Origin: Raineyella sp. W15-4
GTDB lineage: Bacteria; Actinomycetota; Actinomycetes; Propionibacteriales; Propionibacteriaceae
Length of the DNA stretch: 64,000 nucleotides
NCBI RefSeq assembly: GCF_033170155.1
Contig: NZ_CP137079.1
Coordinates: 2,852,001 to 2,916,000, forward strand
Direction: 5' to 3'
A model generated the notes under the pieces. The model was not told the DNA's origin. It made no database searches and saw only the letters and a list, made by a program, of their open reading frames with translations. Positions 18,761-28,470 of this stretch are shown here, piece after piece (the stretch's first letter is position 1; each line of letters starts with the position of its first letter). Both the position numbers and the translations under genes were made by a program.

Positions 18761-19366
18761 TCACTGCTGCGGCGGGACGGCGTCCTCGGTCACCGCGACC
18801 GTCGACTCGGCGACGCTCAGCCCCAGCTCCACCGGCCAGCGGTCCGGCAGGTCGCCGAGGGCGACCAGGTCGAGCAGCAGATCGGGCCAGATCCAGTCGT
18901 CGGAGCCGGCGAGGGCGCTCAACGGCCACCAACGCGACCCCTTGAGGGTGAGCTGCTCGTCCTCGGTGTGGCCCGCGGTGGAGACCCGGAAGCGCGGGGT
19001 GGCGAGCAGGAAGAACCACTCCTCCTGCTCCAGCACCTGGTCGGAGTAGCCGTGCCGGGCCGTACGATGCGCGACCGGCCCGACCAGGTCCGCCTCGGCC
19101 GCGACGAACCCGGTCTCCTCGCGCACCTCGCGCACCGCGGCCTGTGCCGGCGTCTCGTCGCCGTCGATGCCGCCGCCGGGGGTGACCCACCAGCGGGACC
19201 CGTCCAGCCCGGGATCGGAGTCGTGGAAGAGCAGCACCTCCGGCTCCTGCTCCCCCGGACCGACGATGACGACGCGGGACGCCCGCCGGTACTTCCAGGG
19301 CCGCAACTGCGGCGCGACCGCGATGCCGGGACGTTCGTGGAAATGGGGCTGATGCGCGGAGCTCAC
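18761..19366 (-). CDS. Nudix hydrolase
   Basis: A 201-residue hydrolase of nucleoside diphosphate derivatives. The Nudix box GX5EX7REUXEEXGU is complete at about residues 65-87 (GGIDGDE... REVREETG), with magnesium-binding glutamates intact. The N-terminal extension PHFHERPGIAVAPQ precedes the fold. Substrate unknown. I chose the GTG at 19366 because TAGGCT lies seven bases upstream (19374-19379); the longer GTG at 19396 would also be in frame. It ends the minus-strand run dipeptidase-cutC-paiB-nudix. Confidence 0.88.
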   Translation of the reverse strand: MSSAHQPHFHERPGIAVAPQLRPWKYRRASRVVIVGPGEQEPEVLLFHDSDPGLDGSRWWVTPGGGIDGDETPAQAAVREVREETGFVAAEADLVGPVAHRTARHGYSDQVLEQEEWFFLLATPRFRVSTAGHTEDEQLTLKGSRWWPLSALAGSDDWIWPDLLLDLVALGDLPDRWPVELGLSVAESTVAVTEDAVPPQQ

Positions 19367-19373
19367 GGCCTCC

Positions 19374-19379
19374 AGCCTA
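19374..19379 (-). promoter_or_regulatory. TAGGCT -10 box before the Nudix gene
   Basis: The box falls in the 45-base gap after the PaiB-like gene and sets the GTG at 19366 as the likely start. It implies that the Nudix gene can be transcribed separately from the three upstream genes. Confidence 0.5.
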
Positions 19380-19411
19380 ACCACCCGGTCAGCCACGACC
19401 GCGGGCCGGCC

Positions 19412-20083
19412 TCAGCCGCGCCCGCGGGTGCGGACGTCGGCGACCAGCTCGGCCCGGGCGACCGCGGCCGGCAGGCTGACCCGCTCCAGATACTCGGCGC
19501 CCTCGGTGTCCCCGGCCGCGCGGAGTCGCTCGATCAGCACGGCCAGGTCGGCCGGCGCCTTGTTCTGGGCCATCTTGGCCTTGCCCGACCAGCCGGTGAT
19601 GACGACCTCCAGCCCGATCACGGCTCGCAGCATCCGGTCGACGAAGTCACCGGGCGGGTCCTGCACCGTCCACTCCCCGGCCGGCTCGTGCCGCTCGGTC
19701 AGCGCCGTCACCGCCTGACGGGTCCACTCCAGGTCGTCGTGCAGTCGCACCTCGCCGCGGACATGGACGGTCACGTAGTCCCAGGTCGGCACCACCCGGC
19801 CGTGCTCGGCCTTCGACGGCAGCCCCACCGGGCTGACATAGTGCTCGATGCCGTGGGCGATGACCAGGCCGGGGCCGGTGATCGGCTCACGGACCTGCGG
19901 GTTGTTGCGCTGCAGGTGGGCGATCAGCCGGCCGTACGGTGCCGGGGCGGGGTCGTACACGAACGGGAGGTAGCTGGCCTCCAGGTCCTCGCCGTGCCGG
20001 GTGACCAGGTCGGCCGTGTCCACGGTCGCCAGGAACGTACGGATCTCGTCGTCGCCCATCGCGAAGTGCTGCGGAATGTACAT
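19412..20083 (-). CDS. FMN-binding PaiB-like protein
   Basis: A 223-residue member of the PaiB family (PF04299), FMN-binding split-barrel proteins first described as negative regulators of sporulation and protease genes in Bacillus. Family features: MYIPQHFAM start, SYLPFVYDP, GRLIAHLQRNNP, WDYVTVHVRGEV and the C-terminal KAKMAQNKAPAD. The start at 20083 is the conserved MYIPQ; the longer frame runs into cutC. It lies eight bases after the cutC stop. Its role in an actinobacterium is uncertain. Confidence 0.9.
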   Translation of the reverse strand: MYIPQHFAMGDDEIRTFLATVDTADLVTRHGEDLEASYLPFVYDPAPAPYGRLIAHLQRNNPQVREPITGPGLVIAHGIEHYVSPVGLPSKAEHGRVVPTWDYVTVHVRGEVRLHDDLEWTRQAVTALTERHEPAGEWTVQDPPGDFVDRMLRAVIGLEVVITGWSGKAKMAQNKAPADLAVLIERLRAAGDTEGAEYLERVSLPAAVARAELVADVRTRGRG

Positions 20084-20090
20084 GCCCCGA

Positions 20091-20792
20091 TCATCCCGCG
20101 CGGCGATCACTGCGATCGAGCAGGTCACGCCAGCTGTGCACCAGCCCGGCATCCACCCAGGCCCGGAACGACCCGAGCGGGCGCACCTGGGCGTCGACGT
20201 GGAAGGCGCGGATCCCGGCACGGTGCAGCCAGGGCACGTGTTCGGGCTGCAGGCCGCCGGCGGCGATCAGCTTCTCGGCCGCCCACCGGTCGGTGCGGGC
20301 CCGTTCGACCAGGTCGTCCAGCCCGTGCTCGACGTCGCGGGCCGAGCCGGCGCTCATCACCTGGTCGAGCCCCGGCAGCCGGCGCAGCGCCACCCAGGCG
20401 TGGTCGAAGTCCAGGCACTGGTCGACCGCCCGGTCGAAGGTCCACGGCCAGCCGGCGTCCCCGGCGACGGTGGCGCACACGTCGGTGTCGATCGCCGACC
20501 ACTGGTCGAGGAAGCCCATCACCATCCCCTCGGCCCCGGCGTCGAGGTAGGCCGCGGCCAGCCCGCGCAGCCGGGTCACCTCACCGCCGTCGGTCGTCCA
20601 CCCCTCCCGCAGCCGCAGGGTGACCCGGACCGGCAGGTGGGTGGCGGCGCAGACCTGCGCCACCACGTCGGGCGCCGGCGACAGCTCACCGGATCCGGCC
20701 TGGGCCACCAGGTGGACCCGGTCGGCGCCGCCCTCCTCGGCCCGGCGGGCGTCGTCGGCGTGCCCGCAGAGCACCTCCAGGACGCTGTCCAT
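20091..20792 (-). CDS. cutC: CutC family protein
   Basis: A 233-residue TIM-barrel protein of the CutC family, originally linked to copper tolerance although a direct copper role is disputed. Features: LEVLCGHADDARRAEEGGADRVHLV at the N-terminus (the E. coli form has LEVCCYS), LPVRVTLRLREG, DAGAEGMVMGFLD and the C-terminal FHVDAQVRPLGSF. Length is typical. It is encoded between the dipeptidase (12 bases upstream) and the PaiB-like gene. Confidence 0.9.
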   Translation of the reverse strand: MDSVLEVLCGHADDARRAEEGGADRVHLVAQAGSGELSPAPDVVAQVCAATHLPVRVTLRLREGWTTDGGEVTRLRGLAAAYLDAGAEGMVMGFLDQWSAIDTDVCATVAGDAGWPWTFDRAVDQCLDFDHAWVALRRLPGLDQVMSAGSARDVEHGLDDLVERARTDRWAAEKLIAAGGLQPEHVPWLHRAGIRAFHVDAQVRPLGSFRAWVDAGLVHSWRDLLDRSDRRAG

Positions 20793-20804
20793 CGACCACC
20801 TCCG

Positions 20805-21956
20805 TCAGGCCGGCCGCATCGCCGCGGCCTCGTCGGCCGGGTCCCGTCGGGTGGCCCGCATCGCCGCGGCCCGGTCCTCGACCTCGTGGAGCACCCGGGA
20901 CATGTTCCGCCAGCCGACCTTCTCCAGATCGTCGCGGCTCCAGCCGCCGCGGGCCAGTGCCTCCCATAGCCGCGGGTAGCAGGACACGTCGGACAGCCCC
21001 TCGGGCAGCCAGCTGGTGCCGTCGAAGTCGGCGCCGACCCCGAGGTGGTCGACCCCGACCACCTCGCGCAGGTGCTCGAAGTGGGCGACGACGTCCTCCA
21101 GACCGGCCGGCGGCATGGCGATCGGGTACGACTCGTAGAAGGCGCCCATCTGGTCGTGGTCGTGCACGTCCAGGCCTTGGTGGCGGGCCTCGTCCTCGGC
21201 CCGGCTGCGCCACTCGTACGCCGCCTCGGAGACGAACGGGGCGACGAAGGTGACCATGCACAGGCCGCCCTGGGCGGCCAGGTCGACCAGGATGTCGTCC
21301 GGCACGTTGCGCGGGTGCGGGCAGACCGCCCGGGACGAGGAGTGCGAGAAGATCACCGGGGCGGTGGAGACCGCCAGCGCGTCGGCCATCGTGTCGGCCG
21401 AGGTGTGGGAGAGGTCGACGATCATCCCGAGCCGGTTCATCTCGCGGATCACCTCGGTGCCGAAGGCGGTCAGCCCGTGGTGGCGCGGCTCGTCGGTGGC
21501 CGAGTCGGCCCAGTCGGTGTTCTCGTTGTGGGTGAGGGTGAGGTAGCGCACGCCGAGGCGGTGCAGCGTACGCAGCACGCCCAGCGAGTTGGCGATGGAG
21601 TGTCCCCCCTCGGCGCCCATCAGCGAGGCGATCGGTGCGTCCGGACCGGCCAGCACCAGCCGGTCGAACTCGTCGGCGTCGGCCACCCGGCGGAAGTGCG
21701 CCGGGTAGCGGTCGATGAATGCGCCGACCGCGTCGATCTGCTCCAGGGTCGCCGCGACCGCCAGGTCCCCGGCCAGGGTGCCCGGCACGAACACCGACCA
21801 GAACTGGGCGCGGACACCGCCGGCCCGCAGCCGCGGCACATCGGTGTGGAATTCGGGGCGGCTCCGGTCGAGCTCGTGGGCGAGCAGGTCGTAGCCGTGT
21901 TCGCGCAGGGCCCAGGCCAGGTCGTTGTGTCCGTCGACCACCGGTATCAGCTCCAT
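20805..21956 (-). CDS. Membrane-dipeptidase family (M19) peptidase
   Basis: A 383-residue zinc dipeptidase. The first metal motif VVDGHNDLAWAL (HxD) is near the N-terminus, a bridging glutamate lies in MGAEGGHSIAN, and two later histidines lie in YLTLTHNENTDWA and DLSHTSADT; the C-terminal DHLGVGADFDGT is a family signature. No signal peptide, so probably cytosolic. The ATG at 21956 has CACAAT six bases before it; a GTG at 21974 is the alternative. It leads the run dipeptidase-cutC-paiB. Confidence 0.93.
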   Translation of the reverse strand: MELIPVVDGHNDLAWALREHGYDLLAHELDRSRPEFHTDVPRLRAGGVRAQFWSVFVPGTLAGDLAVAATLEQIDAVGAFIDRYPAHFRRVADADEFDRLVLAGPDAPIASLMGAEGGHSIANSLGVLRTLHRLGVRYLTLTHNENTDWADSATDEPRHHGLTAFGTEVIREMNRLGMIVDLSHTSADTMADALAVSTAPVIFSHSSSRAVCPHPRNVPDDILVDLAAQGGLCMVTFVAPFVSEAAYEWRSRAEDEARHQGLDVHDHDQMGAFYESYPIAMPPAGLEDVVAHFEHLREVVGVDHLGVGADFDGTSWLPEGLSDVSCYPRLWEALARGGWSRDDLEKVGWRNMSRVLHEVEDRAAAMRATRRDPADEAAAMRPA

Positions 21957-22042
21957 GGGGCCATTGTGGCTCACCGGAGTGCGGTGTGGCCGTCGTACCG
22001 GGCGAGCGTACGGCTCGAAGGGCAGGGAAAGGCGGGGACACG

Positions 22043-22079
22043 ACCGGAGGGCGGCCCCGTGATGGGACCGCCCTCCGGT
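22043..22079 (-). terminator. Hairpin terminator after groEL
   Basis: A 16-bp stem with one mismatch (22043-22058 with 22064-22079) and a five-base loop lies 25 bases after the groEL stop. Confidence 0.7.
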
Positions 22080-22104
22080 GTGTTCGGGCTGGGTGCGGGT
22101 CGGC

Positions 22105-23832
<1,728 letters not shown>

Positions 23833-23849
23833 TCACCAGTCCCACGTAC

Positions 23850-23876
23850 GTAGCACTCACCCGCGGGGAGTGCCAA
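23850..23876. promoter_or_regulatory. CIRCE operator 1 (HrcA site)
   Basis: TAGCACTC, nine bases, then GAGTGCCAA: one or two mismatches from the CIRCE consensus TTAGCACTC-N9-GAGTGCTAA. It lies 123 bases upstream of the groEL start. Confidence 0.85.
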
Positions 23877-23884
23877 GGCAATTG

Positions 23885-23911
23885 TTAGCACTCACCCCAA
23901 GGGAGTGCAAA
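23885..23911. promoter_or_regulatory. CIRCE operator 2 (HrcA site)
   Basis: TTAGCACTC, nine bases, then GAGTGCAAA: the left arm is perfect, the right arm has two mismatches. It starts 35 bases from operator 1 and is only 34 bases from the -10-like GACACT of the divergent gene, so HrcA could also control that gene. Confidence 0.9.
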
Positions 23912-23958
23912 CAGTGGGAGCGCCCAGCGTGGTGCGCGCCGGTGCGACACTGGTCCGC

Positions 23959-24408
23959 ATGGAGCAGCCCGAGATCGGCCCTGGCGCTGCCACCCGGGTG
24001 CGGACGGTGGCGAACTGGATCAACCTGTCCACCCCGCTCGGCCTGCTGGTGGCCACCGCCGGCCGATGCCGGCTCCGTCGGGGTCCGCGCGGGCTGTGGC
24101 TGGCCGAGGGGTACCGGCTGGGCTTCCCGATCGCGGGCGCCTTCACCGTCGGCTCGGTGGTGATCACCCCGGGCCGGTTCGCCGACCTGGCCGTACGGCT
24201 CCCGCGACTGCTCGCCCACGAGGAGCGACACGCCACCCAGTGGTGCGCCTGGCTGGGACTGCCGATGCTGCCGGTCTACCTGGTGGCGATGGCCTGGTCC
24301 TGGCTGCGGACCGGCGACCGGGCAGCGGCGAACGCCTTCGAGGTGCACGCCGGACTGGCCGACGGCGGCTACCGGCCGGGCAGCCACCGGCAGGGCAGTC
24401 GACGCTGA
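23959..24408 (+). CDS. Small HEERH-motif protein, putative zinc metalloprotease-like
   Basis: A 149-residue protein with an exact HExxH motif ([12 protein letters not shown], His87-His91), the zinc-binding signature of many metallopeptidases; a later ANAFEVHAG could supply a third ligand. Two hydrophobic stretches ([12 protein letters not shown] and [14 protein letters not shown]) suggest membrane association. I recognise only an uncharacterised actinobacterial family. The ATG at 23959 has GACACT seven bases upstream. It is transcribed away from groEL with both CIRCE sites between them, hinting at heat-shock regulation. Confidence 0.7.
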   Translation: MEQPEIGPGAATRVRTVANWINLSTPLGLLVATAGRCRLRRGPRGLWLAEGYRLGFPIAGAFTVGSVVITPGRFADLAVRLPRLLAHEERHATQWCAWLGLPMLPVYLVAMAWSWLRTGDRAAANAFEVHAGLADGGYRPGSHRQGSRR

Positions 24409-24427
24409 GTCCGGCGGGTCGGCGGCG

Positions 24428-24763
24428 TCAGTTCGCCAGCCGACGGGCAGAGCGCTCCCGCCGATCCCGTTCTCGTTGACGGAGCAGCCGCTTCACCACC
24501 AGGGGGTCGTACGCGAGGGCGGCCGGCTCGTCGAGCAGCGCGTTGAGCACCTGGTAGTACCGGGTGACGGAGATCCCGAACTGTTCCCGGATCGTCTCCC
24601 GGCCGCCCGCCGGATCGGTCCAGCGGCCCCCCGCGGCATCGAGGATGCACCGCTCCAGCTCTGACAACTCCCCCAGGCCCACTCCCATACCCACTCCGGA
24701 GGCATCGCCCACCCCGGAGACATCGGGACGATCGACCGCGGGATCGGGGTGGGCTGAGGTCAT
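24428..24763 (-). CDS. DUF3263 family protein
   Basis: A 111-residue actinobacterial protein. After a low-complexity Gly/Val/Asp head comes the DUF3263 core: ELERCILDAAGGRW, REQFGISVTRYYQVLNALLD (a helix-turn-helix-like segment) and DPLVVKRLLRQRERDRRERS. It is likely a small DNA-binding protein of unknown target. The ATG at 24763 has TAGACT seven bases before it. It converges with the HEERH gene, leaving 19 bases between the two stops. Confidence 0.85.
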   Translation of the reverse strand: MTSAHPDPAVDRPDVSGVGDASGVGMGVGLGELSELERCILDAAGGRWTDPAGGRETIREQFGISVTRYYQVLNALLDEPAALAYDPLVVKRLLRQRERDRRERSARRLAN

Positions 24764-24770
24764 GCCGAGA

Positions 24771-24776
24771 AGTCTA
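24771..24776 (-). promoter_or_regulatory. TAGACT -10 box before the DUF3263 gene
   Basis: Seven bases separate TAGACT (minus strand) from the ATG at 24763. The box agrees with a leaderless start. Confidence 0.55.
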
Positions 24777-24861
24777 GTCCGGGAATCACACAAGTGTCGT
24801 TCACCCGCCGCGGCGGACCCTCAGGTCGACGCCACGAAGACTGCGATGCCGGTCACCGCGA

Positions 24862-24899
24862 CCCGATTCGGTGTGAGCAGGCCCGATTCCGGTGTGAGC
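24862..24899. repeat. Two 17-18-bp direct repeats upstream of the Tat protein gene
   Basis: CCCGATTC(C)GGTGTGAGC occurs at 24862-24878 and 24882-24899; the copies start exactly 20 bases apart, about two helical turns, and a related GATGTGAG follows at 24909. They lie about 145 bases before the start of the exported protein and look like a regulator-binding site. Otherwise the 278-base gap 24764-25041 holds nothing I recognise. Confidence 0.6.
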
Positions 24900-25041
24900 T
24901 GTGGATGAGATGTGAGACCCAGAAGGGTGAGAGGCGGGTGATTTCCCGCAGATTCCCGTCACCCGTGAACAACGCTGACTGCGGACCTGATGCAGTTCTC
25001 GTCGCTGATCGTGACGAGAGCAAGGGAATGGGGAGACAGAA

Positions 25042-25917
25042 GTGCCGTTCAGCAAAGCAGACAAAGGGGGGCGCCAGGATCGGCGCGCCGGACTGTCACA
25101 ACGAAACATCTCGCGACGGACCGTTGTGGTAGGCGCCGCGTGGGCTGCGCCTGCCATCGTCGCAGTGAGCGCCCTGCCGGCCACCGCGGCCTCACCGGGC
25201 TGCACGAGTTCGACAGTGGCGCTCAACTGGGGACTCGCCGTTCTCGGCGGCACGCGCCAGCTGACGGATCCGTTCACCCGGACTATTTCCTTCACCCCAC
25301 AGCCTGCCGGCACAAAGCCCGGTACTACGATCACGTTCACGGCCCTCCACGAATGGGCCGGGAACATGAGAGGTGACAACGACACTTTGCAGGGCAATGC
25401 CGCGGTCACGACCTTCAACGTCGGGGGCATCGGGGAGGTCGGCTATGGCCTCCTGCAGCGTGTCGGCCAGAACGGGAAGACCGCACCTACCGCTGCCGAC
25501 TACCAGACGGTCACCTTCACGTTCCCCGAACCGCTGCACGGACTCAGCTTCAGCATCACCGACATTGATCGGACCTGGAGCGCTCCCCCGAATGACACCA
25601 ACCGTGACTTCTTCGACGCGGTGGCGCTGATCTCACCGACTCCGTACACGGCCGTCGCACCGTCCGGCTCGAAGGTGATCGGGTCCGGCACCACTGCAGA
25701 TCCATGGCGCAATCAACAGGATGGCAATGTCGACGAGGATGGCCCGGGAGGGCAGATCGACATCACCTTCACCGCGCCGGTGACGACGTTCACCATCCGT
25801 TACTGGAACTACGCGTACAGCCTGTACGGCTCGGGTGTCGCCAAGGCGCCGAACACCGACAGCAACCAGGCGGTGTTCTTGACGAGGTTCCAGTTCGCTC
25901 GGGAGATCCCCTGCTGA
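25042..25917 (+). CDS. Tat-exported beta-rich surface or secreted protein
   Basis: A 291-residue protein with a twin-arginine signal peptide: NISRRTVVVGAAWAAPAIVA followed by an Ala-x-Ala site near ALPATAA (cleavage about residue 50). The mature part is Thr/Asn-rich with alternating beta segments (YQTVTFTFPEPLHGLSFSITD, IDITFTAPVTTFTIRYWNY), like the sandwich domains of bacterial surface proteins. It has one Cys just after the signal and another as last residue. No sortase motif or enzyme motif. The GTG has GGGGAG at good spacing. Its DNA is less GC-rich than neighbours (35 of 60 bases from 25321). Confidence 0.75.
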   Translation: MPFSKADKGGRQDRRAGLSQRNISRRTVVVGAAWAAPAIVAVSALPATAASPGCTSSTVALNWGLAVLGGTRQLTDPFTRTISFTPQPAGTKPGTTITFTALHEWAGNMRGDNDTLQGNAAVTTFNVGGIGEVGYGLLQRVGQNGKTAPTAADYQTVTFTFPEPLHGLSFSITDIDRTWSAPPNDTNRDFFDAVALISPTPYTAVAPSGSKVIGSGTTADPWRNQQDGNVDEDGPGGQIDITFTAPVTTFTIRYWNYAYSLYGSGVAKAPNTDSNQAVFLTRFQFAREIPC

Positions 25918-25942
25918 ATCGGCCTGCAAGGCGTGACAAGAG

Positions 25943-28276
25943 TTGACGCACCCTGATATTCCGTATCCCCACCAGCCCCGTCGAGATGGAGCGTTGGTGG
26001 GGGTGGTCAGGCGGGGCGATCAGCTCCTGTTCTGGACGGACCCGACCGGGACGGGCGAGGAACGGGCCGGCGAGCTGACCGTCGGGGCCGTCAGGTCGCT
26101 GCGGGACGTGCCGGACGGGATCGTGGTCCTGCAGGACTACGCGCTCCTGGCGTCCTCTTCGGTGACAGAGCTGATCGCGCCGCCGATGCGGCTCAGCATG
26201 CTGCCGCCGGCCGGTCACCGGGCCCGGAGCGAGGATGCCGCCTCCGTCGCACAGGATGCGGTCAGGGAGCCCGAAGCGCTCGTGACCGTGACCCCGACGA
26301 CCCTTCGGCGGCTGAGACCGTACGTGACAGAACGCGCCGACGTCGACCATCGCCTGTCCGCGGTGGCGGCCCGCATCCTCGCCGTCCTCGGCGAGTATTC
26401 CCCCGAGTTGGCACAACTGCTCAGTCGCGACGGCGTACTCCACCCTGGCGCCGCCGCCCTGTTGCGGCGCTATCCGACCCCACGCGCGCTGATGGTGGAG
26501 GGTCACTATGCGCTGGTCAGGACACTGAACCCCGGAAGCGACCCGGAGCGAGAGGCGCTCGCGGAGGGGGTCTTCCGCCTGGGGTCCGGCTCCGGGGAAC
26601 TGCCCGGCAGCAGGGAGGCCGAGGCCCTGGCCGAGGCGCTCGTCCCGGGCCTGGCCACCGAATACGAACTGCTCCGAGCCCGTGGGGAGGCCATCGACCG
26701 GGCGATCTTCGCCCTGGTGGCACCGGCCCCCTCATCCCCGTCGCTGCGTTCTCGCCTCGGAAGGCCGACGGTGGGCGTCGCCGCCCGCGTCCCCGAGCCG
26801 ACCCCCTTCGCCGGAGCCAGGGATGTCGGCACGCTGGTGGCGGCGACCCGCGCCGCCTATGAGAGCCGGTATCACGACCCTTCGACACCTGACGTGGCGT
26901 ACGCCCAGTACCGCGGCGCTCGCGAGGCGCTCGACGACTTCTGTGACACGCCTGACCCGATCACCGGAGCCGAGATCGCGGTGTGGGGTCAGTTCCTGGC
27001 GATCGACTGCGGTGACTTCTCGGCGGAGGCCGCGTACTCGGCCGCCGTGCGACGTACGCTCCCGACCGGAGCCGACCGCGGAGTCGACACCGTGGCGGCG
27101 GTGGCACGGATCCGCGCGGACAGCGAGATCGCGCACGCGATCGCCGGCGTCCTGGGCGCCGATCCCAGCCAGGAATTCGACCGGCTGCGACGCGCCCTCG
27201 ACACATCGCCTCAGGCCTCGGACCGGGTCCGCAGGGAGGGCCTGGGACTCCTCGCGCTGGTGCTGGCGATCTGGGGCCGGACCGACGATGCCCGCGCCCT
27301 GCTGGCCTCCCTCCCTGACAGAGCCGGCGAGGAGAGCGGAGCGGCCGACGTGCCTGCACACATCGCTCGGCTGCTGGTCGTCCCCAGCGTGGCGGAGGAC
27401 GACACGCTCCGCAGCGCTCGCGAGATCGCCGCCGAGGCCAGCAGGGGGACCGCCTACGAGGCGTACTTCCAATTCGCGAACATGTTCACCTCGCTGATCA
27501 CCAAGTCGTTCGTGCCCGCACTGAAGGCCTTCGATCGCTGGTCCAGGTCTGCCGCGTGGCGACGGCAGACCCCGGACCAGCGGCACCTCGCCCACCTCGT
27601 CCAGGCCCTGATCAGCGCCGCCGTCGGCGACTACTCAGGCATCCACGACGTCTTCAGTCACCGATCCGAGATCGAGTTCAGCGACCTCGAAACGCCGCCC
27701 GACCTGATGGGGCGGAGCATCCTCGCCAGGGTCGACCTGTCGGTGGGCTCGTACGGGCGGGTCCTCGCCGCCACGTCGCCCCAGGGAGAACTGTCCGAAG
27801 CGGCGGTGGCCCGGGCGTATCCGCGTGGTGTTCCCGCGCCGCTGGTGCTCCGGGGGTCGGTGCTCTGGGAGCTCCAGCAACGCCGAAGCGCCGTCGAGCA
27901 CTTCGAACGAGCACTGCGATGGGCAGCGATCCATGAGGACTGGGTGGTCCTGCTCGTCGCCGAGACTCCCCAATTCCGGAACTGGCTGACCTCTCTGGAT
28001 CCCCACCATCCGCCCGAAGGTGTCCCGGCCGGAGTCCCCGAAGCGATCACGGGGCGACCGATTCTCGTCGACCGCGCGATCCCCTCGCTGACCGATCGGC
28101 AACGGCGCGTGCTGGCCCTGCTGTCGGTGGGGAAGAGCACGGATGAGATCGCCAAGGAGATGTTCATCACCCGCAACACTGTGAAGACGCATCTGCGTCA
28201 GCTCTACCGCAAGCTCGGCGTGAGCACGCGCGAGGAGGCGGTCGGCATGGCCGAGAGATATCAGCTCCTCACTTGA
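25943..28276 (+). CDS. LuxR-type regulator with IS110 transposase-like N-terminal region
   Basis: A 777-residue protein. Residues 714-777 are a LuxR helix-turn-helix (LTDRQRRVLALLSVGKSTDE, then NTVKTHLRQLYRKLGV). The middle, about 280-700, is helical and TPR-like with no Walker motif. Residues about 18-260 align by eye along their whole length with IS110 transposases: the IVVLQDYALLASSSVTE strand, RSEDAASVAQDAV where IS110 has a KTDARDA motif, HPGAAALLRRYPTPRAL, and LPGSREAEALAEALVPGLA. Catalytic acidic residues are not conserved, so it cannot be an active transposase. The TTG start has no clear Shine-Dalgarno site; GTG 25997, with GGAG five bases upstream, is a good alternative. It follows the Tat protein gene by 25 bases. 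Confidence 0.75.
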   Translation: MTHPDIPYPHQPRRDGALVGVVRRGDQLLFWTDPTGTGEERAGELTVGAVRSLRDVPDGIVVLQDYALLASSSVTELIAPPMRLSMLPPAGHRARSEDAASVAQDAVREPEALVTVTPTTLRRLRPYVTERADVDHRLSAVAARILAVLGEYSPELAQLLSRDGVLHPGAAALLRRYPTPRALMVEGHYALVRTLNPGSDPEREALAEGVFRLGSGSGELPGSREAEALAEALVPGLATEYELLRARGEAIDRAIFALVAPAPSSPSLRSRLGRPTVGVAARVPEPTPFAGARDVGTLVAATRAAYESRYHDPSTPDVAYAQYRGAREALDDFCDTPDPITGAEIAVWGQFLAIDCGDFSAEAAYSAAVRRTLPTGADRGVDTVAAVARIRADSEIAHAIAGVLGADPSQEFDRLRRALDTSPQASDRVRREGLGLLALVLAIWGRTDDARALLASLPDRAGEESGAADVPAHIARLLVVPSVAEDDTLRSAREIAAEASRGTAYEAYFQFANMFTSLITKSFVPALKAFDRWSRSAAWRRQTPDQRHLAHLVQALISAAVGDYSGIHDVFSHRSEIEFSDLETPPDLMGRSILARVDLSVGSYGRVLAATSPQGELSEAAVARAYPRGVPAPLVLRGSVLWELQQRRSAVEHFERALRWAAIHEDWVVLLVAETPQFRNWLTSLDPHHPPEGVPAGVPEAITGRPILVDRAIPSLTDRQRRVLALLSVGKSTDEIAKEMFITRNTVKTHLRQLYRKLGVSTREEAVGMAERYQLLT

Positions 28277-28368
28277 CCCCTCCGCCCACCCCCGGAAGGC
28301 CGACCAGAACTGCGCCGGTCGGCTCGCGCCCGGTCTCAGTGCATAATGGTCGCTCGGCGCCGATCCAC

Positions 28369-28443
28369 GCTCCCGTAGTTCAACGGCCAGAACAGCTCTC
28401 TTGTAAAGAGCAGATCAGGGTTCGACTCCCTGTGGGAGCTCCA
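28369..28443 (+). tRNA. tRNA-Thr (anticodon TGT)
   Basis: Cloverleaf with acceptor GCTCCCG/TGGGAGC (one G-U pair), D-stem GTTC/GAAC, anticodon stem GCTCT/AGAGC around CTTGTAA, T-arm CAGGG-TTCGACT-CCCTG, and encoded CCA. The anticodon TGT reads ACA. Confidence 0.95.
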
Positions 28444-28470
28444 TCAGAGGACCCTGCCGCCGCCGGGACG

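Noticed and set aside
25943..28276. An active IS110 insertion sequence
   Set aside because: The transposase-like part lacks the catalytic residues, is fused to a LuxR domain, and no IS ends or bridge-RNA-like flanks are visible.
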